Shown here in pieces: positions 36,031-46,924 of a stretch of DNA of 64,000 nt. A model generated the notes under the pieces. The model did no database searches and was not told the DNA's origin. It saw nothing but the letters and a program-made list of their open reading frames with translations. The first letter of the stretch is position 1. The number at the start of each line of letters is the position of its first letter. This DNA comes from Crotalaria pallida. Lineage: Eukaryota > Streptophyta > Magnoliopsida > Fabales > Fabaceae. The stretch covers positions 54,801,501 through 54,865,500 of the forward strand of contig CM075652.1 of assembly GCA_037953625.1 (NCBI GenBank), read 5' to 3'. Both the position numbers and the translations under genes were made by a program.

Positions 36031-36400
36031 ATCTCCCCCTTTTTGATGATGACAAAATAATTAAACCGTTCCAGCACATTTGAGAGCTCCCCCTCAATAT
36101 AGGAACCTATAAACCTGTCATTCCAGAGAATTCCAAGCACAACATAATATCATAATAAACATAGTCAAGTGCATAATGTATATCTGGTATCAGAGCGAGA
36201 GCATATATATATATATCAGAGTAAAAAAATGTGCTTGCTCTTCCATTCCTCTTTTCTCCTTTTCTCCCCCTTTTTGTCATAATAAAAAAGATATCATTTG
36301 GAAACGGCGGAGGAGAGAAGAAGGATATCATAATCAAAAAGATATCATTTGGAAACGGCGGAGGAGAGAAGAAGGATACCAATAACGAAAACTCCCCCTA
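36031..36400 (-). promoter_or_regulatory. Multiple polypurine tracts before the 3' LTR
   Basis: On the minus strand there are four PPT-like motifs: AAAAAGGGGGAGAT directly abutting the LTR (36045-36031), then TGAGGGGGAGCT (about 36096-36085), AAAAAGGGGGAGA (about 36275-36262) and TTAGGGGGAGTT (about 36401-36390). A 47-bp tandem duplication (GATATCATTTGGAAACGGCG...) lies at about 36288-36378 between them. Repeated PPTs upstream of the 3' LTR are a known Sirevirus feature; the LTR-adjacent one is the likely plus-strand primer. Confidence 0.7.
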
Positions 36401-36653
36401 AATATTAGCAAGATAATAATCATGACTACTGGAGAATATAAAACATGTGTAAACCAGAAGAAATCAGTGCATAAAATAACATAAAAACATAACCAAAGTT
36501 TAAGGCCAATAGTCATCACACAAAAACAGATAAAACACCCACACAGGGGTTACATGAAAACAATTAACTCCCAAGATAAAAACACTAAAAACTCCTTGAA
36601 AAACATGAGATAAAACATGAAAGATCTGAAATATAGTGCAAAGTCCTCAAATC

Positions 36654-37928
36654 TCAAAACATATCAGGTGCAGGAGGATCATTAGAAGGTGGAGGAAAGA
36701 AGCGGCTGAAAGCAGTCATCATGTCATTAAATCTAGCATTCATCTGAGCTGAATGCTGATCCGACCGAGAGTAGAGCCTAGCTGACTGTTCACCCATTTG
36801 TGTCTCAAGCCTGCCAATACTATCCTGCTGTTCGGACATTCGATGCTTGAGACTATCCATGCGACTATCGAAATGATCAAGTCGAGCATCAAAGTGAATC
36901 CGATATTCCTGAAAGGCAGGATTGCTGAAATCAATATGATCAGCAGGATCATCCTCAATAGCACCACCACCGGCAGCCTGGTCAAACTCAGCCTGCTCTT
37001 GAGCCAACTGCTCAGCATCCAAACCTTTCTGAGCTGCTGCTTGCTCAGCTGCTCCCTGAGCTTCCATAGCTTGCACCTCATCCTTCCAATAATATCTACC
37101 ACCATGTAGCCTCATATTCATCTGCCTAAGCAACCCATCATTAAGCGCATGCAACTCCTCCTGAGGATCAAAGGACTCCTCATCTTGAGGAATGGGCACA
37201 TTGAAGTGCTGGAGGAGTCGTCCGATATGCATCGGATAAGGCAATTTCTGGGTAGCTTTGGAGCTCCCTGCCTTCGCCATCCGAGACAGTATGATAGTAG
37301 CCCAATTTAGCAAATTGTCATTCAAAATGACATCCATGATCCTAAGCTCTAATTGGGTAGGCTTGGAGTAATTGGGAGAGGTCTGAGGAACAAGTTGGTG
37401 AGACACTATGTAATGAAGGATGCGGTTGGGTGCAGTCATGGTAACAGCTTTCTTATCATTTCCGATGTATCTACGATCAGGGCGAAGCAAACTTCTAAAA
37501 ATAACATCAGTATCAGCACTATATGTGTTCGTCCCCGATCGTGACATACCAAAAACAGTCTCTAGGTCCCTAGGGCGAATCTGAAATTGGATACCCTCTA
37601 CACAAGATTCATACCTAGAGTTATCAACATACCTAATATTGGCATAAAATTGTCGGACTAGCCTAAGGTATATTGGACCATGAAAAGATATGAAAGGCAT
37701 GAGTTTTTGTTCTTTAACTTTTTGAACAAAGGGAAAGCCATTACCCTGAAGAAAACTCTCTGAAGTCCAACTCTGAACACCGTAAGTGTGAGACACAAAT
37801 AGAGCTTCCCTCCTAGCACACTCCTCTGCAGAAAAGAAGTCATCCTCCTCCGATGATGATGAAGAAGGTGGAGGAGTGGGCTCCTTCCTTTGCTTCCTCG
37901 GGCGTTTTGGGCCTCTTGATGAAGACAT
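36654..37928 (-). CDS. Third ORF of the copia element, 'putative plant transposon protein' type, 424 aa
   Basis: Intact frame starting MSSSRGPKRPRKQRKE at 37928. The open frame extends 40 codons further upstream, but that part reads like leader. A basic, serine-rich N-terminus (PPPSSSSSEEDD) precedes a globular region (residues about 45-240; SFHGPIYLRLVRQFYANIRY, GIQFQIRPRDLETVFGM) that I recognise as the domain annotated in plants as putative plant transposon protein. An Ala/Gln/Glu helix follows (about 265-320). The C-terminus is a coiled coil with FDARLDHFDSRMDSL heptads (about 340-410), then a Pro-rich tail. No signal peptide or membrane segment. It sits where Sireviruses carry an env-like gene. 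Function unknown; unlike gag and pol it has no visible lesion. Confidence 0.8.
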   Translation of the reverse strand: MSSSRGPKRPRKQRKEPTPPPSSSSSEEDDFFSAEECARREALFVSHTYGVQSWTSESFLQGNGFPFVQKVKEQKLMPFISFHGPIYLRLVRQFYANIRYVDNSRYESCVEGIQFQIRPRDLETVFGMSRSGTNTYSADTDVIFRSLLRPDRRYIGNDKKAVTMTAPNRILHYIVSHQLVPQTSPNYSKPTQLELRIMDVILNDNLLNWATIILSRMAKAGSSKATQKLPYPMHIGRLLQHFNVPIPQDEESFDPQEELHALNDGLLRQMNMRLHGGRYYWKDEVQAMEAQGAAEQAAAQKGLDAEQLAQEQAEFDQAAGGGAIEDDPADHIDFSNPAFQEYRIHFDARLDHFDSRMDSLKHRMSEQQDSIGRLETQMGEQSARLYSRSDQHSAQMNARFNDMMTAFSRFFPPPSNDPPAPDMF

Positions 37929-38099
37929 TTGCACAATTGAAGAGAAAAAATTGATGAATTTTGAGTGTTTGGGAGTTAGGGTTTGAAAAGGGGGTTTGAA
38001 ATTAAAGGGTGAAAAATTGTGATTTGATGCGAAATAAAGATCAAACAATGATGAGAAAGTGATTTAGAGTTGAAATATGGCAAAAAATAGTGTTGAAAA

Positions 38100-38560
38100 T
38101 GGATTTTTGTTGAGAGAGATCGAGAGGACTCGAGTGAGAAGAAAGGAAGTTCGTGAAAAATGCAGAGAAAACCGCTGCTGCTACTTAAGAACTGTTCGAT
38201 TTACTCGAGTGTTTTGGAAAACACTCGAGTGTTCTAAGTAAAATGACTCGAGTCTTGAGGAAAGGACTCGAGTATTTTGCCTAGTCCGAGAGTTCAATTT
38301 TCAGGTTCTGAAATTTACTCGAGTGGACTGAAAATCACTCGAGTGTTTTGGGTTACCTGAAACCATGCAAAATTGAAAAACACGAATCACTCGAGTAGAG
38401 TTTAAATGACTCGAGTAAATTAAAAATTACTCGAGTAAAATTGAAAAGACGAGAGTAAATTCGTCAGACATGCTCAAAAACTTTTTCAATTTTCGCTGAA
38501 TTAAATTTGAATTTAAAAGACTCGAGTGAAATATAAAGTACTCGAGTGTTTTAGCAGAAA
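38100..38560 (-). repeat. ACTCGAGT-rich spacer between pol and ORF3
   Basis: About a dozen CTCGAGT motifs, most of them ACTCGAGT, occur in 450 bp, in the same style as the LTR clusters (e.g. near 38126, 38211, 38241, 38319, 38388, 38520). It is not LTR sequence otherwise and contains no open frame. Confidence 0.8.
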
Positions 38561-38753
38561 ATCAGTTTTGAACACATTTTTGAACACTTTTGCACAAATC
38601 CAACACATTGAACATCAACACAAACTTGGAATCAAAATCACTCACAATCAAAATCATATATTTCACAACATCTCAAGGTCCAATTGTTCATCAAGCATCA
38701 ATGCACATTTAATTAGACAAACTTGATGATTTTTCAACAAAAACACAAATCAA

Positions 38754-41700
38754 TTAGCTAATGCTTGACTCATCTAAAATTCCAAGTTCCCTTCTTATGT
38801 GATAGAAGGTATCTCTTGGCAATGGCTTAGTAAAAATATCGGCTAATTGATTTGATGTGCTAACAAATTCAATAGTACAATCACCTTTTTGCACATGATC
38901 TCTAAGAAAATGGTGTCTAATTTCAATATGCTTGGTTCTTGAATGATTAACCGGATTCTTAGTTAAGTTTATGGCACTCATATTATCGCATTTTATAGGA
39001 ACACTTTCTAATTTTAAACCAAAATCCGATAGTTGTTGTTTCATTCATAATAGTTGAGCACAACAACTTCCGGCGGCGATATATTTCGCTTCGGCGGTAG
39101 AAAGAGCAACACAAGCTTGCTTTTTGGAAAACCATGACACTAATGAACTTCCCAATAAATGGCAAGTGCCACTAGTGCTTTTACGATCAAGCTTGCATCC
39201 CGCAAAGTCGGAATCCGAGTAACCAACTAAACTAGGATTGGCATCACAAGGATACCATAATCTGGTATTTATTGATCCTTTAAGATATTTAAATATATGC
39301 TTAACCGCGGATAGGTGTGATTCTTTTGGATTAGCTTGAAATCGAGCACACATGCATACACTAATCATAATATCCGGTCTAGATGCAGTGAGATATAGGA
39401 GACTACCTATCATGCCCCTATATTTACTAACATCAACCGGGTTACCTTGTTCATCCTTGTGTAGGTAGCATGATGTGCTAATTGGAGTGTAGGCTTCTTT
39501 GCATTTGTCCAATCCGAACTTTTCAAGGAGCTCTTTGTGTAAGAACTACAATCAGTGGGTGAAATAACTAGGATACACTAGGAGAACACCTAGAAGGGGG
39601 GGTTGAATAGGTGTTAGAGAAACCTTGAAAGATTTTCGAAAGAAACAAATTGAAACGATTAAAACAAATGATTTTTACAAAAACCTCAGCATTTAATCGA
39701 TTAACAAAGCTTATTAATCGATTAACCCTTTAAAAACACTTAGTTAATCGATTAATCAAACAGGTTAATCGATTATTTACGAAAGCTTGATTTTGGTTAA
39801 TCGATTAACACTTTTAGTTAATCGATGAATCACTTTTAAAACTGAAAAATCACTTTTCACTCAAATACGAAAATCAATCAATTAACACATATGATCAGAG
39901 ATAAAGCGGAATTGATTAACACCAATATTCTTATTGATTACCTAGGTTATGAAAATGATTTTCCCCAAATCAATTTGCACAATTAAGATTCAATTCAATC
40001 AATTATGAAAATCAATCTTTTCTAGGTTTTCAATCAAGAACAATATTGAAATGACTTGTATGTAAAGAGTTAAAGGAATAGAGATACGACAGAGAGATTT
40101 ATCCTGGTTCACTTTCATCCGCTTGAAAGCTACATCCAGTCCCCTCTTCAACCAAGATAGATTCTTCACTATGAGGAATTAGAGTTCTCAAATTACAAGC
40201 AAATGTCTCTCAAGACTCACTTCTTGATAGCCTCCAAGAGATACCACACTCTTGTCTTGCAACCCTATTGAATCTAATCTAACCTCTTCCCTTGCTTGCT
40301 GATTCCCCTCAACAAGACTTCCACTTGCTTGATGATACCTCACACCAAGACTTCCAATTGCTTGTTAACACAACAAGACTTCCAAAACTTCTTTTGCTTG
40401 ATGAACAACCACCAAGGCTTCCAATGTTGTAGATAGCTTGCCTCCTTTGCAATGATTACAACTCAATGAAAACACAATAACAATCCTATGAATCTCTTTC
40501 AATAGCTATGAAAATATCAACATAAGAGATTCAAAGATTCTTGATCAAAGAATGTAAAAGTGAAAGCTTTGATCTATGAAAGTGAGAGAGAATAGTGTGG
40601 CTTTGATCTTTGTAAAATTGATATGAAAGTTGTTCTAATGTGTTCTAATGATTCACTAAGGTTAGGAAAAGATTTATATAGAATACCCAAAAGTTAGTAA
40701 CATTAAAAACTGATTTTGAGAAGTGAAAAACGTATTTTAAAAACCAGTACTGCAGGTGTTAATCGATTAACTCATCATGTTAATCGATTAAACACTGTTA
40801 AAAACATGTTAATCGATTAACCACTCATCTTAATCGATTAACCACTGCTAAAGTCAATTAAAAACTTGTTTTCTCAAAACTAAACCTTTTCTTTCAAACC
40901 TTTAAGCCACCTATTGTTTTTAGGTTAAGTGAAAACTCAAATTATGATATAATCATGACCTTGATAGAGATTCACTACCCTAAAGACTCTACCCAAACTC
41001 ATTAAAATAAAAGACTCAAATTAAAGATATTACAATTAAACACAAATTGAATCTTCATGAGCTTGCTCTCTCTTCATCATTTGTTGTTTGTTGTTGATTG
41101 ATGAACTTCTTCATACTTGAGCTTTATCACAAACACTTGTAGCTTGTTCAAAACCTTTGTCATTATCAAAACATTCTCACTGGATCTAACACTTTGCAAT
41201 ATTTCCCTTGATGTACAAATGTCCCCTCCTTGACTTGCTTTATTTGTAGGCCTAGGAAGAACTTGAGCTCTCCCATCATTGACATTTCAAATTCCTTTTT
41301 CATCAAATTTGAAAACTTTCTACAAAGAGACATGTTAGTAGCACCGAATATGATATCATCAACATAGATTTGTACTAACAATATGTCATCTTTGGTTTTA
41401 TAAATGAATTGTGTATTATCAACCTTCCCTCTTTGAAACTCATTTTCTAATAGAAATGAACTCAATCGATCATACCAAGCTCTAGGAGCTTGTTTCAATC
41501 CATAGAGTGCCTTTTTCAATTTATAGACATGGTTTGGAAATTCACTATTTTCAAAACCGGGGGGTTGTTTGACATACACTTCTTCATTTATAAACCCATT
41601 AAAGAAAGCACTTTTAACATCCATTTGATATAAAGTGAATTTCATGATTGATGCAAAAGCAAGTAAAATTCGGATAGCTTCAAGACGTGCAACCGGAGCA

Positions 41701-43472
41701 AAGGTCTCATCATAATCGATACCTTCCTCTTGGTTGTATCCTTGAGATACTAGTCTAGCTTTGTTTCTTGTAATCAACCCGGATTCATCAAGTTTGTTTC
41801 TATAAATCCATTTAGTGCCAATTATGGTATGATCATCGGGTTTAGGGACTAGTTCCCAAACTTCATTTCTTGCAAATTGGTTCAATTCTTCTTGCATAGA
41901 AAGAACCCAATGTTCATCCTCAATGGCCTTTTTAATTGAATCGGGTTCAATTTGAGAAACAAAGGAGACATAGTTGCAAATGTTTTGAATAGACCTACGA
42001 GTTAGTACTCCCTTTGACATATCTCTTATGACATTGTCTATAGGATGAGCCTTGACCGATTTCCAAGTTGGAGGAAGTTCTTGTTTCACATCTCCTTCAT
42101 CACTCTTTGAATTTCCTCTCTCTTTTTCTTCTTTTGAAAAATCAATGCCATCTTCACTAGCATCACATAAAACACTATCTTCTTTCGAAGACTCATTAAA
42201 AACAACATGAATTGATTCTTCAATAGTCAAAGTTCTTTTGTTGTAAATTCTATAAGCTTTACTATGAGAAGAATAGCCTAAAAATATGCCTTCATCGGAT
42301 TTGGAATCAAACTTGCCAAGGTTTTCTTTTCCATTGTTTAAAACAAAAACTTTGCATCCGAAGACATGAAAATGAGATATGTTTGGCTTTCTTCCCTTGT
42401 AAAGTTCATAGGGGGTTTTATCCAAAGAAGGCCTTATCAAAATACGATTTAAAACATAGCAAGCCGTATTGACGGCACCGGCCCAAAAATATTGAGTTAC
42501 TTGAGAATCATTTAACATGGTTCTTGCAAGTTCCTCTAGCACCCTATTTTTCCGCTCTACCACTTCATTTTGTTCCGGAGTTCTTGGTGCGGAGAATTGG
42601 TGCTCAATACCATTTTTAGCACAAAACCTATCAAATTTGTGGTTTTCAAATTCACCTCCATGATCGGTACGAATAATAATTACTTTTTGATTTACTTGGT
42701 TTTGCAAAAGTTTGACATGATGTTTAAAAGATTTGTAGGTCTCACTCTTTGTTGTTAAAAATAGAGTCCAAGTAAACCTAGAGAAGTCATCAACAATCAC
42801 CAATGCATAATAGTTGCCACCAAAGCTTTTTACTTGTGATGGTCCAAACAAGTCCATATGAAGCATTTCTAATGGCCTTGAAGTAGACATCGCCATTTTT
42901 GATCCAAAGGTGTTTTTATTTTGTTTACATTTCTTGCATGGATAACAAACACCTTCAATAGAAAAATTTAGCTTTGGTAAACCAACTACTAGATCTTTAG
43001 ATTGTATTTTCTTCAATTGGTTTACATTTATGTGAGCGGTCCTACGATGCCATAACCAAGTGTCACTTTCTTTGCTCACTAAACAAGTAGAGACCAAAGA
43101 AGTAACTTTGTTCAAATCAACTAAGTAAGTATTATTTGACCTTTTACCAACAAATTTGATGGATTCATCTTTGTCACTTTTAATGAGGCAATGAGTAGAG
43201 GTAAATAATACATGATTACCAATATCACATAATTGACTTATACTCAAGAGATTGTGTTCCAACCCTTGAACATAAGGCACATTATCGATAATCAAGTTTG
43301 AAGAGTTTCCGATTTTACCAATACCAAGGATTTTGCCTTTGTTGTTGTCCCCATAAGTGACATAACCCTTTTCCTTTGGAGTAAGCTCAATGAAATGTCG
43401 CTTATCTCCCGTCATGTGCCTCGAACATCCACTATCTAGATACCACAATTCTTTTCCCATTCGAAGGCACAC
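38754..43472 (-). pseudogene. Copia pol, split by a solo LTR and a stop codon
   Basis: The upstream part (43472-41192) is a continuous frame: protease active site DSGCSRHMTG, GAG-pre-integrase HxH/CxxC-type region (CYPCKKC), integrase core with MDLFGP, DHGGEF and VVERKN (the D,D35E triad), and reverse transcriptase with NGFINEEVYVKQPPGF, ALYGLKQAPRAWY and YVDDIIFG. A solo LTR (39538-41191, target CTTTG) follows. Beyond it the frame resumes with the last RT part and RNase H (LVGYSDSDFAGCK, STAEAKYIAAG, FTKPLPRDTF). A TGA at 39047-39045 splits RNase H, and the end is 38754. Catalytic residues are present, so damage is recent. Confidence 0.9.
39538..41191 (-). mobile_element. Solo LTR A inside pol, 1654 bp
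   Basis: Bounded by TGTAAG...CTAACA and a 5-bp duplication CTTTG (39533-39537 and 41192-41196). No internal retrotransposon genes, so it is the product of LTR-LTR recombination. Contains nine TAATCGATTA-core palindromes (mostly TTAATCGATTAA) in two clusters (about 39693-39810 and 40759-40845), and a G-run hairpin at 39585-39615. Alignment with solo LTR B (TGTTAG... start) shows it lies in the minus orientation. Confidence 0.88.
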
Positions 43473-43485
43473 CTACAAGATGAAA

Positions 43486-46400
43486 TTACTTGTTCATTTT
43501 GGGTACCCAAACTATGTTGGGTCCCTTAGGGTTAGTGTTGGGACTTTCTCCCTTTTTAATCCACATATAAGTGCCCTTATTCATTTCAAATTTCTTAATA
43601 TGGCACTCAATGTTGATATGTCCAAATTTTCCACAATAAGTACAAGTTGGTTTCTTTGATGAATTTTTCTTAGAAAATGATCCAACCACCTTGTACTTTT
43701 TGTTCTTTTTATGAACATATCCTAAACCGGTTTTGTTATGATTATGTCTTTGAGAGTTCAATAACCGGTTGAGGTTTCTATCACTATGTGAGATTGTGAG
43801 TTTGTTTTTCAACTCTTTCACTTCCTTTTCAAGTTCATCACATTTCTCACATGGAGTGATAGCTTCCTCATGATTTGCACAATCATTTTGATGACTAGAA
43901 TTAATAAGTTCTAAGGATTCATTTTGAAGTTTAAACTCATTTATAGATTTTTGCAACTCATCAATTTGTTGTTGAAACTCGAAGATTTTCTTTCCTTTTT
44001 CCTTATTAATTTTAGCAAGCCTTCTAAATTGAATTAACATTTCATTGTAGGCTTCTTGCAAATCATCATAAGAAATGGAGTTTGAAGAAGAACAAGAAGA
44101 GCTAGAAGTTACCTCATCATCACTTTCACTCATGTCATGTTTAGCTCTTGATGAGGACTCATTGTTGTTCTTGGCCATGAGACAAAGGTTTGCATCTTCA
44201 TCACCGGAGCTACTTGAGGAAGATTCATTACTCTTCTCCGGAGCATCCCAAACTATGTATGCTCTTTTCCCTTTGGTCTCTTGAGTCTTCTTGTCATTCT
44301 TCTTCAAGAATGTGGCACATTCCATTCTAATGTGACCAACTCCACCACATTCATGACATTTCACTCCATCATTGGAGCTCTTCTCTCTTTGTTTGGGGTC
44401 TTTGGTTCTTTTCATCTTTGATGGAAAACTACTCTTCTTTCCCTTGAAGAATTTGTTGAATCTTTTGACAAACATCCCAAATTCTTCTTGATTGAGCTCA
44501 CTATCGGAGTCCTCATTTGTAGAGCCATCTTCAACCTCTTTTGAGACTTTGGTTGAGGCCTTGAGAGAGATGCTCTTCTTATTTTTATCCAACTCTTCAT
44601 GTGAGCTAAGTCTTGATAGCTCTATCTCATGTTCTTTGAGCTTCCCAAACAAGGTGGTCAAGTCCATAGTGTTCAAATCCTTGGACTCCTTGATGGAGGT
44701 CACCTTTGGTTTCCATTTCTATCAAGACATCTCAAAATTTTGTGAGTAGTTTCACCATCACGAAATTGCTTTCCTAGAGAAATCAAGTGACTAATGATTG
44801 TTAGTTCCATGATGAACATGATGAATGTTTTGATAATGACAAAGTGTTTTTGAACAAGCTACAAGTGTTGATCAAGTTTCAAGCTCAACAAGCAACAACA
44901 AACATCAAATGAAGAAGAGAGAAAGCAAGCTCATGAAGACCTAAGTTTGAGTGTATTTGTATTTCTTTTATCTTTTGCCTCTCAAGCTTCATAGGTTTTT
45001 TTATTTGGGTAGATTATTATAGAGGGTAGTGAATCTCATTCATAAGTCATGATTTAATCATAATTTGAGTTTTCACTTAACCTAGAATCAATAGGTGGCT
45101 TAAAGGTTTTAAAGGAAAGGTTGGATTTTGAGAAAACAAGTTTTGAATATATGCAGTACCAACTTAATCGATTAAGCGACTAACTTAATCGAGTACTACT
45201 CGAGTACACGACTTGCTTAATCGATTAAGTACTGCTGAACTGATTTTTAAAATACGTTTTTCACTTCTCAAAATCAGTATTCAAGTGCTACAACTTTTGG
45301 GTATTCTATATAAACCTTTTCCTATTATTTGTGATCAGTTAGAATCATTTCATACATTTTTTACAAAGAATCAAGCCACTCTATTCTCTCTCATTTTCTA
45401 AAGATCAAAGTTCTCATATTTTCATATTCTTTGATCAAGAACCTTTGAATCTCTTATGGTGAATTGTCATAACTCTTGATTGAGATTCATAGGATTGTTT
45501 TGCGTTTTCTATTGTGTTGTAATCTTTGCAAGAAGGCAAGCCACTACAACAAACAAGAAGTCTTGGTGTGTCGATTTTATCATCAAGCAAGTGCATTCTT
45601 ATTGAAGAAGAAGAAGAAGTCTTGGTTGTGAATCAAGCAAGTGAAGCCTTGGTGTGTGGTTTATCATCAAGCAATTGAAGACTTGTTGTGTCGATTATCA
45701 ACAAGGGGTAGAGGTTAGATTAGAGAGAAGATCAATAGGATTACAAGGCAAGGGTGTCGGTTATCTCTTGTAGGCTAGCAAGAAGGGAGTCTTGTGAGGC
45801 AATCACTTGTAATTTGAGAACTCTAATTCCTCATAGTGAAGAATCTCTCTTGGTTGAAGAGGGGACTGGATGTAGCTTTCAAGTGGATGAAAGTGAACCA
45901 GGATAAATCACTGTGTCGTATCTCTAAACCCTTACTCTTATATTCAAGTCATTTGATTGCGTTCTTGGTTGAAAACCTAGAAAGATTGATTTTCATAATT
46001 GATTGAATTGAATCTTTAATTGTTCAAATTGATAAAGGGAAAATCATTTTCATAACTAGGTTAATCAATAAGAATATAGGTGTTAATCATTTCCGCTGAA
46101 TCTCTGATCATGCATGTGAATTGATTGATTTTCGTATTCGAATGAAAATTGATTTTTCTGTTTTCTGTCATATCTAATCGATTAAGTTCAAATTTAATCG
46201 AGTACTACTCGAATAAATTGCAGGTTAATCGATTAAGTGCTGTAGAATTTGCAAAAATCATTTGTTTTGATTGTTTCGATTTGTTTCATTCGAAAATCTT
46301 TCAAGGTATCTTGTACACCTATTCAACCCCCCCTTCTAGGTGTATTCCTAGGGTTCCTTTGTCTCTCCAACCACCAATTGCGGTTTCCTCAATGATATGT

Positions 46401-46867
46401 GAAAATCTCTTTTGTAATTCATCAATAGATTCATTAGGGAACATGTGAAATAATTCATATTCATGAGTTAAAGAATTTAATCTTGCATTTCTTACTTCAC
46501 TCGTTCCTTCATGAGTGACTTCCAAAGTTTCCCACATTTCCTTAGCCGACTTGCATTGAGAAACTCGATAAAATTCATCATGGGACAAGGCGGAGAAGAT
46601 GATGTTTTTAGCTTTTAAATCAAAAGATACTTTCTTTTTATCATCATCACTCCAACTTTTCCTAGGAATTTCAACGATTTCTCCATTTATCATATGTCTA
46701 GGAATATATGGACCATCTTCTATAGCATCCCAAATATCGGTATCTATTGCTTCAATAAAAACTCTCATCCGGACCTTCCAATAAGCATACCCTTCACCAT
46801 TGAAGAATGGAGGGCGGTTTATTGAAGAGGATCCTTCTTGGTGATTGCTAGAGCCCATAGTTTCCAA
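43486..46867 (-). pseudogene. Copia gag, split by a solo LTR and frameshifted
   Basis: The N-terminal part (46867-46397) encodes a DUF4219/UBN2-type copia capsid region (FNGEGYAYWKVRM, VRNARLNSLTHEYELF). Solo LTR B (44799-46391) interrupts it. Reading resumes at 44793 and changes frame near 44717 (one base lost). It then continues from 44703 to the stop at 43486 with a long charged and coiled-coil region and two CCHC zinc knuckles, CHECGGVGHIRMEC and CTYCGKFGHINIEC. Gag ends TAA at 43486, 14 bases before the first pol Met and in a different frame. Confidence 0.87.
44799..46391 (+). mobile_element. Solo LTR B inside gag, 1593 bp
   Basis: Bounded by TGTTAG...TTCCTCA and a 5-bp duplication ATGAT (44794-44798 and 46392-46396). 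Same family as solo LTR A but in the opposite orientation; shared text includes ATGTTTTGATAATGACAAAG near the start. Carries TTAATCGATTAA palindromes near 45165, 45215, 46176 and 46227, and two hybrid motifs (near 45185-45206 and 46193-46212) joining TTAATCGA to TACTACTCGA; the first contains ACTCGAGT. A C-run hairpin lies at 46314-46344. Confidence 0.85.
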
Positions 46868-46910
46868 AGGATTTTTTCGAAAAAGCTTTTACGCTCGATC
46901 TTTCGACCGA

Positions 46911-46922
46911 GCTCTGATACCA
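46911..46922 (-). promoter_or_regulatory. Primer-binding site of the copia element
   Basis: TGGTATCAGAGC on the minus strand, two bases after the 5' LTR end, complementary to the 3' end of initiator tRNA-Met, the usual primer for plant copia elements. Confidence 0.9.
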
Positions 46923-46924
46923 CT

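Noticed and set aside
36107..36385. Repeated PPPFPNDIF/ KRRRREEGY frames in the copia element
   Set aside because: They arise from the 47-bp tandem duplication between polypurine tracts, not from a gene.
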